The notes beneath the pieces are model-generated. The model was given only the letters and a program-made list of their open reading frames with translations, had not been told where the DNA came from and ran no database searches. Made by a program: the position numbers and the translations under genes. From Nitrosomonas sp. (GTDB lineage Bacteria; Pseudomonadota; Gammaproteobacteria; Burkholderiales; Nitrosomonadaceae), in the NCBI RefSeq assembly GCF_019752095.1, contig NZ_JAIEMO010000036.1, positions 1 to 40,345 of the forward strand: DNA of 40,345 nucleotides, read 5' to 3'. Below are positions 18,029-26,827 of this stretch, piece by piece. Positions within the stretch are counted from its first letter, which is position 1; every line of letters begins with the position of its first letter.

Positions 18029-18274
18029 CGTGAGGTCAATGGAGCGCAGATCATTCTACCGGGGAAAGCATTAAAACTAGATACGCGTTATCAAATAGAC
18101 AAAGAACGCAAACAATGCAGAAGGCGCGCAGCGATTGAACCCATTATCGGTCACCTTAAATCGGATTACCGAATAGTCAGCTTTTACCTGAAGAGCACAC
18201 TTGGCGATCGCATCAACCTGTTGATGGCCGCTGCTGTTTGGAACATGAAACAATGGCTATTAGCCATTTTTTAG
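18029..18274 (+). pseudogene. IS5-family transposase, carboxy-terminal remnant
   Basis: About 81 codons remain, open from just after a stop at 18026-18028 to TAG at 18272. The frame reads REVNGAQIILPGKALKLDTR..., then RRRAAIEPIIGHLKSDYR, then ...GDRINLLMAAAVWNMK. RRRAAIEPxIGHLKSDxR and the ending AAAxWNxK are hallmarks of the end of IS5-type transposases. No start codon and no catalytic amino-terminal part are visible, so it is dead. I could not find its inverted repeats with confidence. Confidence 0.85.
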
Positions 18275-18478
18275 CTCTTTTTCCATGGGAAAAAATGCAG
18301 AATGCTTGAGTTCTTGAATGGAAACTCAAATCATCAAGCGCCACATCTTTATAGATACTCATTTTTCCCGACAGCTTGCCTGAAATACTCATTATTCGAT
18401 ATTTTTTCAGAGTCGACTAGTTACTTTTAAAATCAGCCGTGAATGAATATTGTGCTATGTGTTGCAGCAATATCTACA

Positions 18479-19126
18479 TCAGCAGTCCACCCCAAACTGC
18501 TCCCGGTAATGCTGCACCGCCAGCAAATGCTGCGCAAGCTCTGGGTGATGCTGCAAAAATTCCACCAGATCGTCCAAATTGATAATCGAAGTCACAGTAA
18601 GTCCATGCATTTGCCGCACTTCCTGTACCGCCGATAACTGACCGATGCCACGCTCCATGCGATCCACAGCGATGACAACACCACAGGGCGTTGCATTCGA
18701 AGCTTTGATTAAATTGACCGATTCACGTACCGAAGTGCCCGCAGAAATGACATCATCGACAATCAGTACACGCCCCGTCATCGAAGCACCGACCAATACC
18801 CCGCCTTCACCATGATCTTTAGCTTCCTTGCGGTTAAAGCAAAATGGATAATTATGCCCCATCTCAGCCAACGCGATGACTATGGCACTGACTAGTGGAA
18901 TGCCTTTATAGGCTGGGCCAAACAGCATGTCGAACGGAAGCTCTGCAGCAACAATCGCTTTGGCGTAAAATTGCCCAAGTTTGTGCAGTGCATCGCCATC
19001 ATTAAATAGTCCCGCATTAAAGAAATACGGCGAGATGCGCCCTGCTTTGGTCTTAAATTCACCAAAACATAAAACATTACGCGTGATGGCAAATTGAATA
19101 AAGGCTTGCCGGAAATCATCGGACAT
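18479..19126 (-). CDS. pyrE: Orotate phosphoribosyltransferase
   Basis: 215 residues; converts orotate and PRPP to orotidine 5'-phosphate in pyrimidine synthesis, in the cytoplasm. The PRPP-binding motif RVLIVDDVISAGTS is at about 118-131, and FKTKAGRISPYFFNAG near the start and NRKEAKDHGEGG in the flexible catalytic loop are characteristic. Length equals E. coli PyrE (213). It is divergent from xth with only 26 bp between the two start codons, so the two promoters must overlap the coding ends or be leaderless. The remote 3' side is IS debris. Confidence 0.96.
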   Translation of the reverse strand: MSDDFRQAFIQFAITRNVLCFGEFKTKAGRISPYFFNAGLFNDGDALHKLGQFYAKAIVAAELPFDMLFGPAYKGIPLVSAIVIALAEMGHNYPFCFNRKEAKDHGEGGVLVGASMTGRVLIVDDVISAGTSVRESVNLIKASNATPCGVVIAVDRMERGIGQLSAVQEVRQMHGLTVTSIINLDDLVEFLQHHPELAQHLLAVQHYREQFGVDC

Positions 19127-19152
19127 AACTTGATCAACCCATAAATTGATAG

Positions 19153-19926
19153 ATGCAAATTATAACGCTTAACTTAAATGGTATTCGTGCAGCCGTAAAA
19201 AAAGGCTTTCTTGAGTGGCTCGCGTCGCAACCCGCAGATATCGTTTGCGTACAAGAATTAAAGGCACAATTGTCCGATCTTTCCACCGCGATACAATCGC
19301 CGAATGGCTATCACGGCTATTTCCATTGTGCCGAGCAGAAAGGTTATAGTGGTGTCGGCGTATATACCCGCAAAAAGCCGGACCAAGTCATCGAAGGCAT
19401 TGGCATTGCCGATATTGATGCCGAAGGTCGCTATCTGCAAGCTGATTTTGGCAATTTAAGCATCATTTCAATCTATCTACCATCTGGTTCCAGCGGTGAA
19501 CATCGGCAAGCTGCAAAGTTTTATTTCATGGAAAAATTTTTTCCGATATTGCAAAACCTAAGAGCCAGTAATCGAGAAATCATTTTATGCGGCGATTGGA
19601 ATATTGCACACAAGGAAATCGACCTTAAAAATTGGCGCTCCAATCAGAAAAATTCCGGCTTCCTGCCTGAAGAACGCGACTGGTTGTCTAATGTATTTGA
19701 AAATTTCGGTTTTATCGATGTATTTCGCCAGCTGAACACCGAACCGGATCAGTACACTTGGTGGTCGAATCGTGGGCAAGCCTGGGCGAAAAACGTAGGT
19801 TGGCGCATCGACTACCAAATCGCCACACCTGCTATCGCACAACAAGCGCGGACTACTTCAATTTATAAAAATGAGCGTTTTTCCGATCATGCGCCACTGA
19901 TCATCGACTACGATCACGAATTATGA
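19153..19926 (+). CDS. xth: Exodeoxyribonuclease III / AP endonuclease
   Basis: 257 residues, base-excision repair enzyme that cuts at abasic sites and has 3'-5' exonuclease activity. Motifs of the exonuclease III fold: NLNGIRAA at the start, VQELKAQ (catalytic Glu near 34), GDWNIAHKEIDLKN (Asp/Asn), WWSNRGQAW and the final SDHAPLIIDY (catalytic Asp-His). Overlaps the ampG-like gene by 4 bases. Divergent from pyrE, an arrangement also common in other betaproteobacteria as I recall. Confidence 0.95.
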   Translation: MQIITLNLNGIRAAVKKGFLEWLASQPADIVCVQELKAQLSDLSTAIQSPNGYHGYFHCAEQKGYSGVGVYTRKKPDQVIEGIGIADIDAEGRYLQADFGNLSIISIYLPSGSSGEHRQAAKFYFMEKFFPILQNLRASNREIILCGDWNIAHKEIDLKNWRSNQKNSGFLPEERDWLSNVFENFGFIDVFRQLNTEPDQYTWWSNRGQAWAKNVGWRIDYQIATPAIAQQARTTSIYKNERFSDHAPLIIDYDHEL

Positions 19927-21299
19927 CATCGGCGGCATTATCCAGTTGGTTGCAAGCACTACGGGTATATACCCACCCCCGCGTACTCGGCATGCTGTCG
20001 CTGGGATTTTCCGCCGGATTGCCGTTGCTGTTGATCATGGGTACGTTGTCATTCTGGCTGCGGGAGGCTGGTATCGACCGCACCACAATTGGCCATCTGA
20101 GCTGGATCGGTTTGGCCTACAGCTTTAAATGGCTATGGTCGCCACTGGTTGATCGAATGCCACTACCACTGCTGACGCGATGGCTGGGTCGCCGCCGTGC
20201 CTGGTTGTTACTGTCGCAGATCACCATTGCCATGGCGCTGACGGGCATGGCACTCACCGATCCTGTTCTTAATCTGACACATTTAGTATTTTTCGCACTG
20301 GCCGTGGCATTCGCGTCCGCCACACAGGACATCGCGCTCGACGCTTATCGCATCGAAGCCGTTGCGCCAGAATTGCAAGGCGCGATGGCTGCTACGTATC
20401 AGGCCGGTTATCGCGTCGCGATGATCCTGGCTTCGGCTGGCGTGCTGTGGATTGCTGCGGCGGTTGATGTCACCGCAGATACTTACGACCACGCGCCGTG
20501 GCGTTTCGCTTATCTGGTAATGGCCGGCAGCATGGTGGTCGGCATTATCAGTACAATTATCATTCGCGAACCGGATGTGCCCTACAACCGATTAATCTCA
20601 GAAAATGAAAAAATCGCACAACAAGCCATTGCAGCGTGGCATCTTCATCCCCGCATCGGCAGCTTGCTAGTTTGGCTTTATGGCGCATTAATTGCGCCAT
20701 TCCGCGACTTTATCATGCGACATGGCCGGCAGGCATTGCTGATCCTAGGCCTGATTGCCATCTACCGTATCTCCGATGTTGTGATGGGCGTGATGAGCAA
20801 TCCCTTCTATGTCGACATGGGCTATAGCAAAGAAGAAGTTGCCACGATTTCAAAAGTGTATGGCGTCATCATGACCATTGTAGGCGCAGCGATCGGAGGC
20901 GTGCTGACAGTCAAAATCGGCATCATGCGCACGCTGTTTCTGGGGGCAGTGCTGTCTGCCGCAACTAATCTGCTGTTTGTCTGGTTAGCAGGACGGGGGC
21001 ATGATGTCAGCGGGTTAATTTTTACCATTTCAGCAGATAATCTTTCTGCTGGTATCGCTTCTTGCGCTTTTATCGCTTATTTATCCGGACTAACCAACTC
21101 GGCATATTCAGCCACTCAGTATGCATTATTTAGCTCGGTAATGCTGCTGCTACCCAAATTCATCGCCGGTTTCAGCGGACAATTTGTCGATGCATACGGT
21201 TATGAAAATTTCTTTATAGCAACCGCTATACTTGGTTTGCCTGTTTTGATTCTGGTGTGGCTCGCCGGACAGGCTAAGTTTACGCATTCTTCCAAATAA
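19923..21299 (+). CDS. ampG: AmpG-family muropeptide transporter (major facilitator)
   Basis: 458-residue inner-membrane protein with about 12-14 hydrophobic segments. AmpG imports anhydromuropeptides released during peptidoglycan turnover. The family start is visible: LGMLSLGFSAGLPLLL, then TLSFWLREAGI, and SFKWLWSPLVDRMPLP, plus ASATQDIALDAYRIE in the fourth segment. Coupled to xth by an ATGA overlap; zapE follows 10 bp after. The function is by family; induction of beta-lactamase, known in enterics, cannot be inferred. Confidence 0.9.
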   Translation: MTSAALSSWLQALRVYTHPRVLGMLSLGFSAGLPLLLIMGTLSFWLREAGIDRTTIGHLSWIGLAYSFKWLWSPLVDRMPLPLLTRWLGRRRAWLLLSQITIAMALTGMALTDPVLNLTHLVFFALAVAFASATQDIALDAYRIEAVAPELQGAMAATYQAGYRVAMILASAGVLWIAAAVDVTADTYDHAPWRFAYLVMAGSMVVGIISTIIIREPDVPYNRLISENEKIAQQAIAAWHLHPRIGSLLVWLYGALIAPFRDFIMRHGRQALLILGLIAIYRISDVVMGVMSNPFYVDMGYSKEEVATISKVYGVIMTIVGAAIGGVLTVKIGIMRTLFLGAVLSAATNLLFVWLAGRGHDVSGLIFTISADNLSAGIASCAFIAYLSGLTNSAYSATQYALFSSVMLLLPKFIAGFSGQFVDAYGYENFFIATAILGLPVLILVWLAGQAKFTHSSK

Positions 21300-21308
21300 T
21301 CATCTCTC

Positions 21309-22478
21309 ATGCAGACAAATCCTGAAACTGAATATCAAGCGCTGATCAGCGTCGGCGAGCTGAAGCCGGATGCCGATCAAGCTAAAGCTGTTGCCGCTCT
21401 GGAGCGATTACATGGTGAATTGCTTAATGCCCGCACAACCGGAAAGAAATGGCCTATTCGATTGTTTCTCTGGCTTGGCAGTAATAAATCGGCCCCAAAA
21501 GGCATTTATCTCTATGGGGGTGTAGGACGCGGCAAATCCATGCTAATGGATTTATTTTACAAGACGATTCCAATCGAATCGAAGAAACGCGTTCATTTCC
21601 ATGAATTCATGCTGGATGTTCATGACCGACTCAAAAAATGGCACGAATTCTCAGTACAGGAACGTGCACAACAGGGCTCGCGCGCCGGCGATGCAGACCC
21701 GATTCCTTCGATCGCACGGAAAATAGCCGATACCACAATGTTATTATGTTTTGACGAATTCCAGGTTACCGATATCGCCGATGCGATGGTGCTGACCCGG
21801 CTTTTCAATGAACTGTTTGCGCAAGGTGTCGTGGTAGTCACCACCTCTAATCGTTCACCCGACGATCTCTACAAAAATGGTTTGAATCGCCAGCGCTTTC
21901 TACCATTCATTCAACAGATAAAAGATAAGCTTGAGATTATTTCACTGGACAGTCCAATCGATTATCGCTATAACCGCTTGAAAGGTGCACAAACTTACTA
22001 TTTCCCGGTTAACGAAGCAACTACGACCGAGCTGTCGGCCACATTCTTTCGCCTTACCGACCGCCGTGTGGAAGACCGTCACAAGGTTCCCAGCGAAGAA
22101 TTAAACGTGCAGGGCCGAATGTTGTTCGTTCCTAAAGCAGCGCGAGGCGTCGCCGTTTTTTCGTTTAAACGCCTGTGCGCCAATCCTCTCGGCACCGCAG
22201 ATTATCTCGCCATTGCCAGAACCTATCATACCGTCATCATGGTTGCGATCCCGCAATTCAACCAGGAAAACAACAACGAAGCCAAGCGTTTCATCCATTT
22301 GATCGATGCACTGTATGAACATGGCGTGAAATTTTTGTGTTCAGCCGCTGTACCTCTGCAATCACTGTATGCCGGAGGAGATATCAGTTTTGAATTTGAA
22401 CGCACGATTTCGCGCCTGATGGAAATGCAATCGGAAAGTTATCTGGCAAGAGGCCATGGCAAAAACTTGTATAGCTAA
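21309..22478 (+). CDS. zapE: Cell division protein ZapE (AFG1-like ATPase)
   Basis: 389 residues, normal length. AAA-type ATPase with Walker A GGVGRGKS at 70-77 and Walker B LLCFDEFQVTD, then the sensor region VVVTTSNRSPDDLYKNGLNR. ZapE associates with the Z-ring in E. coli and is the bacterial counterpart of mitochondrial Lace1/AFG1. It ends the xth-ampG-zapE run; the stop codon lies inside the hairpin at 22473-22512. Confidence 0.94.
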   Translation: MQTNPETEYQALISVGELKPDADQAKAVAALERLHGELLNARTTGKKWPIRLFLWLGSNKSAPKGIYLYGGVGRGKSMLMDLFYKTIPIESKKRVHFHEFMLDVHDRLKKWHEFSVQERAQQGSRAGDADPIPSIARKIADTTMLLCFDEFQVTDIADAMVLTRLFNELFAQGVVVVTTSNRSPDDLYKNGLNRQRFLPFIQQIKDKLEIISLDSPIDYRYNRLKGAQTYYFPVNEATTTELSATFFRLTDRRVEDRHKVPSEELNVQGRMLFVPKAARGVAVFSFKRLCANPLGTADYLAIARTYHTVIMVAIPQFNQENNNEAKRFIHLIDALYEHGVKFLCSAAVPLQSLYAGGDISFEFERTISRLMEMQSESYLARGHGKNLYS

Positions 22479-22512
22479 ACAATCACCGCCTTAAGCTGGT
22501 GATTGTTTAGCT
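22473..22512. terminator. Hairpin between convergent zapE and the surface protein gene
   Basis: A perfect 15-bp stem (AGCTAAACAATCACC / GGTGATTGTTTAGCT) with a 10-base loop. It includes the zapE stop codon and ends 10 bp before the stop of the opposing gene. Its place suggests termination from both directions, although the flanking T-runs are short. Confidence 0.7.
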
Positions 22513-22521
22513 TGTTATACT

Positions 22522-25320
22522 TCAAAAACCAAAGACATCATTAACCGTAACCAAGAGGATCTGAGTGTCGACCCCGCCTTGCCCATCGTCAGCCTGAACT
22601 GTTACTTCATAAATATTGTCGTGATTAGCATCCAATGGCGTTTCAAAATCCGGTGCGCTCACAAAGCTTAATGCTCCGCTATTGGCATCAATGTTGAACA
22701 GCACTTGATCATTGCCGCCACTAATGCTGTAGGACAGCGTATCACCAGTATCTATATCGCTAGCGATTACCGTTGTTACCAATGTTGCATTCTCATTAAC
22801 CGTAAGATTAGCACTTGCAGCACCGCCATCTGAGGAAATTACCGGCGCATCATTGACATTGCTTACACTTATTCTGACAGTGTCGCTATTCTCACCCCTG
22901 ATCCCATCACTCGCCTTATATCTAAAGCTATCTATTCCGGAATAATCTGCATCCGGGGTATATGTAAACGATCCGTTTGGATTCAGACTCAGTGTTCCAT
23001 GCCTGGCATTGGATACAAGCGTAGCCGTCAGTGTATGTCCGGCATCATCAAAATCATTGCTCAACACGCCCAATAAAGAAGGCACATTAAGGCTATTGTC
23101 TTCTTGCGTTGCGTATCCTTCCCAACCGGGTTCCTGCGCCGTTACTGCGCCGCCCAATGTACCATCATTATTCAGCGGTGAAATATCATCGACCAAAGTG
23201 CCTGTTCCCTCGTTTAATCTCCAATTTCCTGCCAGACCAGTCTCTGAACCTGATAGATATTGATTATAATTTGCGGAAATTTCTGCACCGGTACGGGCAA
23301 TGCTCCAAATTCGCACCTCCCCGATCAAACCATCAAAATATTTCCCCGGCGGATTATTAGAACGCCCACCTATTCGTAAATCATCAAGCACCGGATGCGC
23401 ATCGCCGATTACGCCAGAACCATTATAGGTATGTACTAATGTTCCATCAGCATATGTTTTGACAACACCATTGTCGTAGGAAACAGCAATATGAATCCAC
23501 TCATTGGCGGATACAACATGACCGGTATCGTACCAAGTCCACCCTGGACTGGTATTACTAAAAGCCCAGCGTATGGTTCCATCAGGAAATAAGCCAACCT
23601 CATATTCCCCCTCTTTATTAATAATCATTTGATTCACGTTACTTGAGCTATCCGGTTTTATCCATGCTTCCATAGTCATGGTTGCAGTCATCTCAAGATT
23701 AGGATTATTGCCGATTTGAATGTAATCATTAATACCATCAAAATTAAGGAAGAATTCATCAAATACTTGAGGTGCATGTTTGTTTCCTGCCGGTGAAACA
23801 GGATTAGTCAATGCCGACCCATCATTGACTGGGGTTTGATTGTCGAAAAAACCGGTTTCGATTTTATCAAGTGCCGCCGCCAGATTATTAGGGGCAAATT
23901 GGTTGACGACATTCTCAAAACTACCACTCGATACATCTTCTGCAACTGCCAATGCAACATCAGTTTGTATCAGTGTTTGCACTTTTACCATGTCGGATAA
24001 ACTGGTGAGCGCGTTAGAGATTCGGCCATCTTCAAACTGATTGGCGGTTTCTTGTACCAGTGCATTCATTCCACGCAGTAACTCGGCAGCTTGCCCAATA
24101 AGTGTGTCGGCCAATTCTATTTTTTCTGGCGCACTGTCTGCATCGATAATACCCATCGCTATTACCGTATCTTTTATGATGCCCGTGAGTGTTTGTTTAT
24201 TGCTTAAATCCAGCCCATTATCTGTACTAGCGGATGCGATTAGATGTGCAGATAGCGTGTTAAGTACAAATTGCTCGACTCTAAAGTAACTGGGTACAAA
24301 TGTTTCCAGCGGGGGTTGGACAACATTAAGTAAATTGACGACTTGTGTAACTATCGCTTGTATTTTGACAGCGGCTACCTTCTGTTCCAGAGTAGTGCCG
24401 TATAAACTGCTGGCAATGGGATCGAATACGGACAAATCTACACGCGGCACATCAAATCCCTTGAAAAGCAGCCCTTCCGCCATATCTATACTCAGCGTCT
24501 GATCGTTGCGCAGCATTACGCTTATCAAAGTTGTCAGTGGCGTCATGACCACTGCGCCTTCCGGCGCCATCAACCTGCCAGTAAATGGTTTACCGGTCGC
24601 CAAATCGATTCCGCCTATGGCGATATATTGACCACGAGGCACATCACCCACAAATGAAAATACACCTGTTTCATTGGTTGTTGTACTGTATTCACCTGCG
24701 TCTAAAATCCCGTTTCCGTTTTCATCGATAAAAACCGTTGCACCACTGATATAACCATCCAGAACTGTACCGCTTATAGTGTTATCGCTAAACCGGGCAA
24801 TCAACTCGGCAGCACTTTGTTCCGCTGCCTGTAATGAGGCATTTGACGCACCAATGCCTTGCATCCATTCGCGCACTGCACTATGTATTGATATCCCATG
24901 ATAATCGCTGTCTTTATCGAGACTTGCCAGTAAATCGGTAAAATTCTCTGCAGCAGTTGCACGCTGATCCAATACCTGCCTTGGCTCACCAGTCAATTCA
25001 CTCATTACAAACACAAATAGTTTAGACCAAGTATCAATACCACGATTCATCAAATCATGCGTTACCTGCGCGGCTTCATTATCCGATAATCTTAGCCCTA
25101 GGGCATTCGATGCCGTGGCCTGTACCAAGCCGCTAATGCCGTTCCGAGTCAGTGGAACCTGGCTGTTCATATATGCATCCACCACCACCGCAACAGACTG
25201 CCAATCGCCAGTTGCCTCATATAAATCCGATATTTCACTGCGCAGCTTTACCGAAGCAGGTACGCCCATTGCAAGCAAAATGATTTGTTGCACGACACTG
25301 TTTGTGGCACTTGGTGACAT
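22522..25320 (-). CDS. Large surface protein with LamG and cadherin-like domains
   Basis: 932 residues from the ATG at 25320, preferred because AGGAG lies 7 bases before it; an in-frame ATG at 25335 is upstream. Domains (numbered from 25335): a helical DUF4214-like amino-terminal region (about 10-140); a calcium-loop/SdrD-B-like segment with FIDENGNGILDAGE (202-215); a helical region (250-500); a LamG/concanavalin-type domain (528-735); a cadherin-like repeat with NGSFTYTPDADYSG (745-830); and a classical cadherin repeat NDAPVI...VTVND (828-933). It stops abruptly at VNDVFGF. There is no signal peptide, which fits type I secretion, but no RTX nonapeptides or further repeats follow. Probably an adhesin or matrix protein, perhaps shortened. 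Confidence 0.72.
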   Translation of the reverse strand: MSPSATNSVVQQIILLAMGVPASVKLRSEISDLYEATGDWQSVAVVVDAYMNSQVPLTRNGISGLVQATASNALGLRLSDNEAAQVTHDLMNRGIDTWSKLFVFVMSELTGEPRQVLDQRATAAENFTDLLASLDKDSDYHGISIHSAVREWMQGIGASNASLQAAEQSAAELIARFSDNTISGTVLDGYISGATVFIDENGNGILDAGEYSTTTNETGVFSFVGDVPRGQYIAIGGIDLATGKPFTGRLMAPEGAVVMTPLTTLISVMLRNDQTLSIDMAEGLLFKGFDVPRVDLSVFDPIASSLYGTTLEQKVAAVKIQAIVTQVVNLLNVVQPPLETFVPSYFRVEQFVLNTLSAHLIASASTDNGLDLSNKQTLTGIIKDTVIAMGIIDADSAPEKIELADTLIGQAAELLRGMNALVQETANQFEDGRISNALTSLSDMVKVQTLIQTDVALAVAEDVSSGSFENVVNQFAPNNLAAALDKIETGFFDNQTPVNDGSALTNPVSPAGNKHAPQVFDEFFLNFDGINDYIQIGNNPNLEMTATMTMEAWIKPDSSSNVNQMIINKEGEYEVGLFPDGTIRWAFSNTSPGWTWYDTGHVVSANEWIHIAVSYDNGVVKTYADGTLVHTYNGSGVIGDAHPVLDDLRIGGRSNNPPGKYFDGLIGEVRIWSIARTGAEISANYNQYLSGSETGLAGNWRLNEGTGTLVDDISPLNNDGTLGGAVTAQEPGWEGYATQEDNSLNVPSLLGVLSNDFDDAGHTLTATLVSNARHGTLSLNPNGSFTYTPDADYSGIDSFRYKASDGIRGENSDTVRISVSNVNDAPVISSDGGAASANLTVNENATLVTTVIASDIDTGDTLSYSISGGNDQVLFNIDANSGALSFVSAPDFETPLDANHDNIYEVTVQADDGQGGVDTQILLVTVNDVFGF

Positions 25321-25587
25321 CAAAGAGCTCCTCATAATTACAACAATAGAACAATTATTCAGCAGGTTATTATGAATTATGCAAAGAATTAACGGTGTCA
25401 GAAAAGAAGAAGTTTTTAGGCTTATTTCTCAGAATTACTTGAACTTATCAAAAGACGAAAATAAACTTGCTCCGCGCGCCCTGCGCCTATCCCCGCGGCA
25501 AGACCAGGGGGTATTACGGCACAGAAAACCAAGAACGGGGCGCTACGTTAACTTCAAAAACACAATCTATAATGCTCCCCGTGGTAA
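25321..25587. other. Spacer between surface protein and Rhs-type array
   Basis: Contains the upstream region of the surface protein (minus strand). On the plus strand an ATG frame at 25379-25609 could encode 76 residues, Arg-rich in the middle (about 31-50), with no ribosome site and no family I know. A GC-rich block at about 25475-25545 stands out against AT-rich surroundings. I do not claim a gene here. Confidence 0.4.
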
Positions 25588-25710
25588 GCTACAGGGAATT
25601 GCAAGTTAAACAAGTGGTTGCGTAAAAATCCAAATGCATCTTCATCTGACAGGGCGGCGGCTCAATCAATGCTGGACGACTTAACGAATGCGCTGGGTGG
25701 TGGAAAATGA
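25588..25710 (+). pseudogene. Module 1: carboxy-terminal fragment of a polymorphic toxin tip
   Basis: A frame open from after a TAA at 25585-25587 to TGA at 25708-25710 encodes about 40 residues: ...LNKWLRKNPNASSSDRAAAQ, then SMLDDLTNALGGGK. It has no start codon. The helical, Gly-ended terminus and the ATGA overlap with the next gene are typical of the last residues of a toxin tip in front of its immunity gene. The catalytic part and any core are gone. I do not recognise the toxin family. Confidence 0.62.
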
Positions 25711-26069
25711 CGAAATTAATTTTTAACTTTACATCCTTCATTAAGGTTCTCTTTGAAAGTAATTCCGAACTTGTGCCAGTGTACGATGAGCATATAGATG
25801 ATTACGATGAGGTGCTTGAACATGTGTTTATGGGTGATGTAACGAGGTTCGCAGTTGAAGTCTATAAGAATGACCCAGATTCTAAATCTTTGAAATTGTT
25901 ACTGTCACTGCTTGATAAAGCTTTTTCAGCGAAAGATACGAAGTTACAGGAGCTAGTTTCCGTTTCATTTTTAGAAAATTTACCTCAAGATGAAGAGTGT
26001 TATTCTGGGTTCAAAGGGCTTTTGAGTGAACAGCTTCTTAAAGAGTTGACACTCTATGAATCTAAATAA
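25707..26069 (+). CDS. Putative immunity protein 1 (DUF7674-like)
   Basis: 120 residues, acidic, all-helical in appearance, no signal peptide: HIDDYDEVLEHVFMGDVTRF followed by a Leu-rich stretch LKLLLSLLDKAFSAKDTKLQELVSVSFLENL. This resembles proteins I recall as DUF7674, often found behind polymorphic toxins. The ATG overlaps the stop of the toxin fragment by 4 bases, so translation was coupled. Open and apparently intact although the toxin is broken, so it may still protect against a related toxin from neighbours. The family name needs a profile search. Confidence 0.7.
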   Translation: MTKLIFNFTSFIKVLFESNSELVPVYDEHIDDYDEVLEHVFMGDVTRFAVEVYKNDPDSKSLKLLLSLLDKAFSAKDTKLQELVSVSFLENLPQDEECYSGFKGLLSEQLLKELTLYESK

Positions 26070-26070
26070 A

Positions 26071-26159
26071 GTACCCCGCCGCAAGCAGCGAGGTATTAAA
26101 TACGCTTTTCAAGCTGCTGGTTTTCAACCAGCCTACGCCCCAAGGGGCGAGGAATTAAA
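26071..26159 (+). repeat. Pair of short GC-rich hairpins between modules 1 and 2
   Basis: Two similar small hairpins share the form C-rich arm, CAAG, G-rich arm, then GG(T/A)ATTAAA: ACCCCGCCGCAAGCAGCGAGG (26073-26093, imperfect) and CGCCCCAAGGGGCG (26136-26149). A third, CTGGTTTTCAACCAG, lies between. They could be REP-like elements or remnants of a terminator. Confidence 0.5.
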
Positions 26160-26173
26160 CCCGGAAGAGATTA

Positions 26174-26504
26174 AACAATTACTTTAGAGACTACGAGCCG
26201 GAAACAGGACGGTATCTTTTCTCTGATCCAATTGGGCTCGCTGGATGACTCAATACTTATGGGTATACGCTGCAGAATCCGCTTACCTATACTGATCCAA
26301 CTGGGTAGTGCCTTTACCGGTGGCAAGGAGGGCTCTAATGGTCAGGTAGATACAATGCGTATCATGAATCCGATTCCAGCAAGGGGTAATAACCCAGGTT
26401 ATCCGAACGGGTATATCAAATATGAGAACAAGCCTGGTCAGGGTGTAAATCCGAGTGCTGGTCGAACTATTTCTAATAAAAATGGCCATTTTTCAATCGA
26501 TTAA
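26174..26504 (+). pseudogene. Module 2: Rhs core remnant and toxin tip (Ntox17-like), frameshifted
   Basis: The core frame from 26174 reads NNYFRDYEPETGRYLFSDPI, then GLAG, a TGA at 26246-26248 where the other copies have a Gly codon, and on to PLTYTDPTG with a TAG at once. The tip continues in another frame (open at 26232-26504): GSAFTGGKEGSNGQ, then TMRIMNPIPARGNN and YPNGYIKYENKPGQGVNP, ending NKNGHFSID. The pattern RIMNP...YPNGY...NxxGQ.V.P..G resembles tips called polymorphic toxin type 17, from memory. With a nonsense codon and a shifted junction it cannot be made as a core-tip fusion. Confidence 0.7.
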
Positions 26505-26516
26505 GAGTTTTTTATT

Positions 26517-26822
26517 ATGGATTCACTACAGATATTGATTGGACACATCATCAAGAAAGTTGAGGAAGTGCACGATTATGTTCAGATCGTATTCTCTGAT
26601 GGGACCACGTTGAGTATTTTTAATAACTACCGTTACGATGGTGGTTCTATACTTTCTATTGAAGGAAAGGCTGTCAAATCTATAGACAAAAAAGAGGGCA
26701 ATATAATAATTACACTGGCAGATGGAAAATGTGTATCGATCGGCATGGAAGATGATGATTACAATGGTCCTGAGGCGATTGTTCTGAAGCGAGAAGGAGA
26801 GTCACCTATAGTTTGGAGTTAA
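26517..26822 (+). CDS. Putative immunity protein 2
   Basis: 101 residues, acidic, mostly beta (VQIVFSDGTTLSIFNNYRYD, then NIIITLADGKCVSIGMED, DDYNGPEAIVLKREGESPIV). No signal peptide. It begins 12 bases after the stop of tip 2, the normal place for the cognate immunity gene. The type DDDYxGPEAxV near the end is, as I recall, common in small genes beside type-17-like tips. No strong ribosome site is visible, consistent with former coupling to toxin translation. Intact reading frame. Confidence 0.68.
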   Translation: MDSLQILIGHIIKKVEEVHDYVQIVFSDGTTLSIFNNYRYDGGSILSIEGKAVKSIDKKEGNIIITLADGKCVSIGMEDDDYNGPEAIVLKREGESPIVWS

Positions 26823-26827
26823 TTTAA

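Noticed and set aside
25379..25609. 76-codon plus-strand frame before the toxin array
   Set aside because: No ribosome site, Arg-rich low-complexity middle, no family; probably chance.
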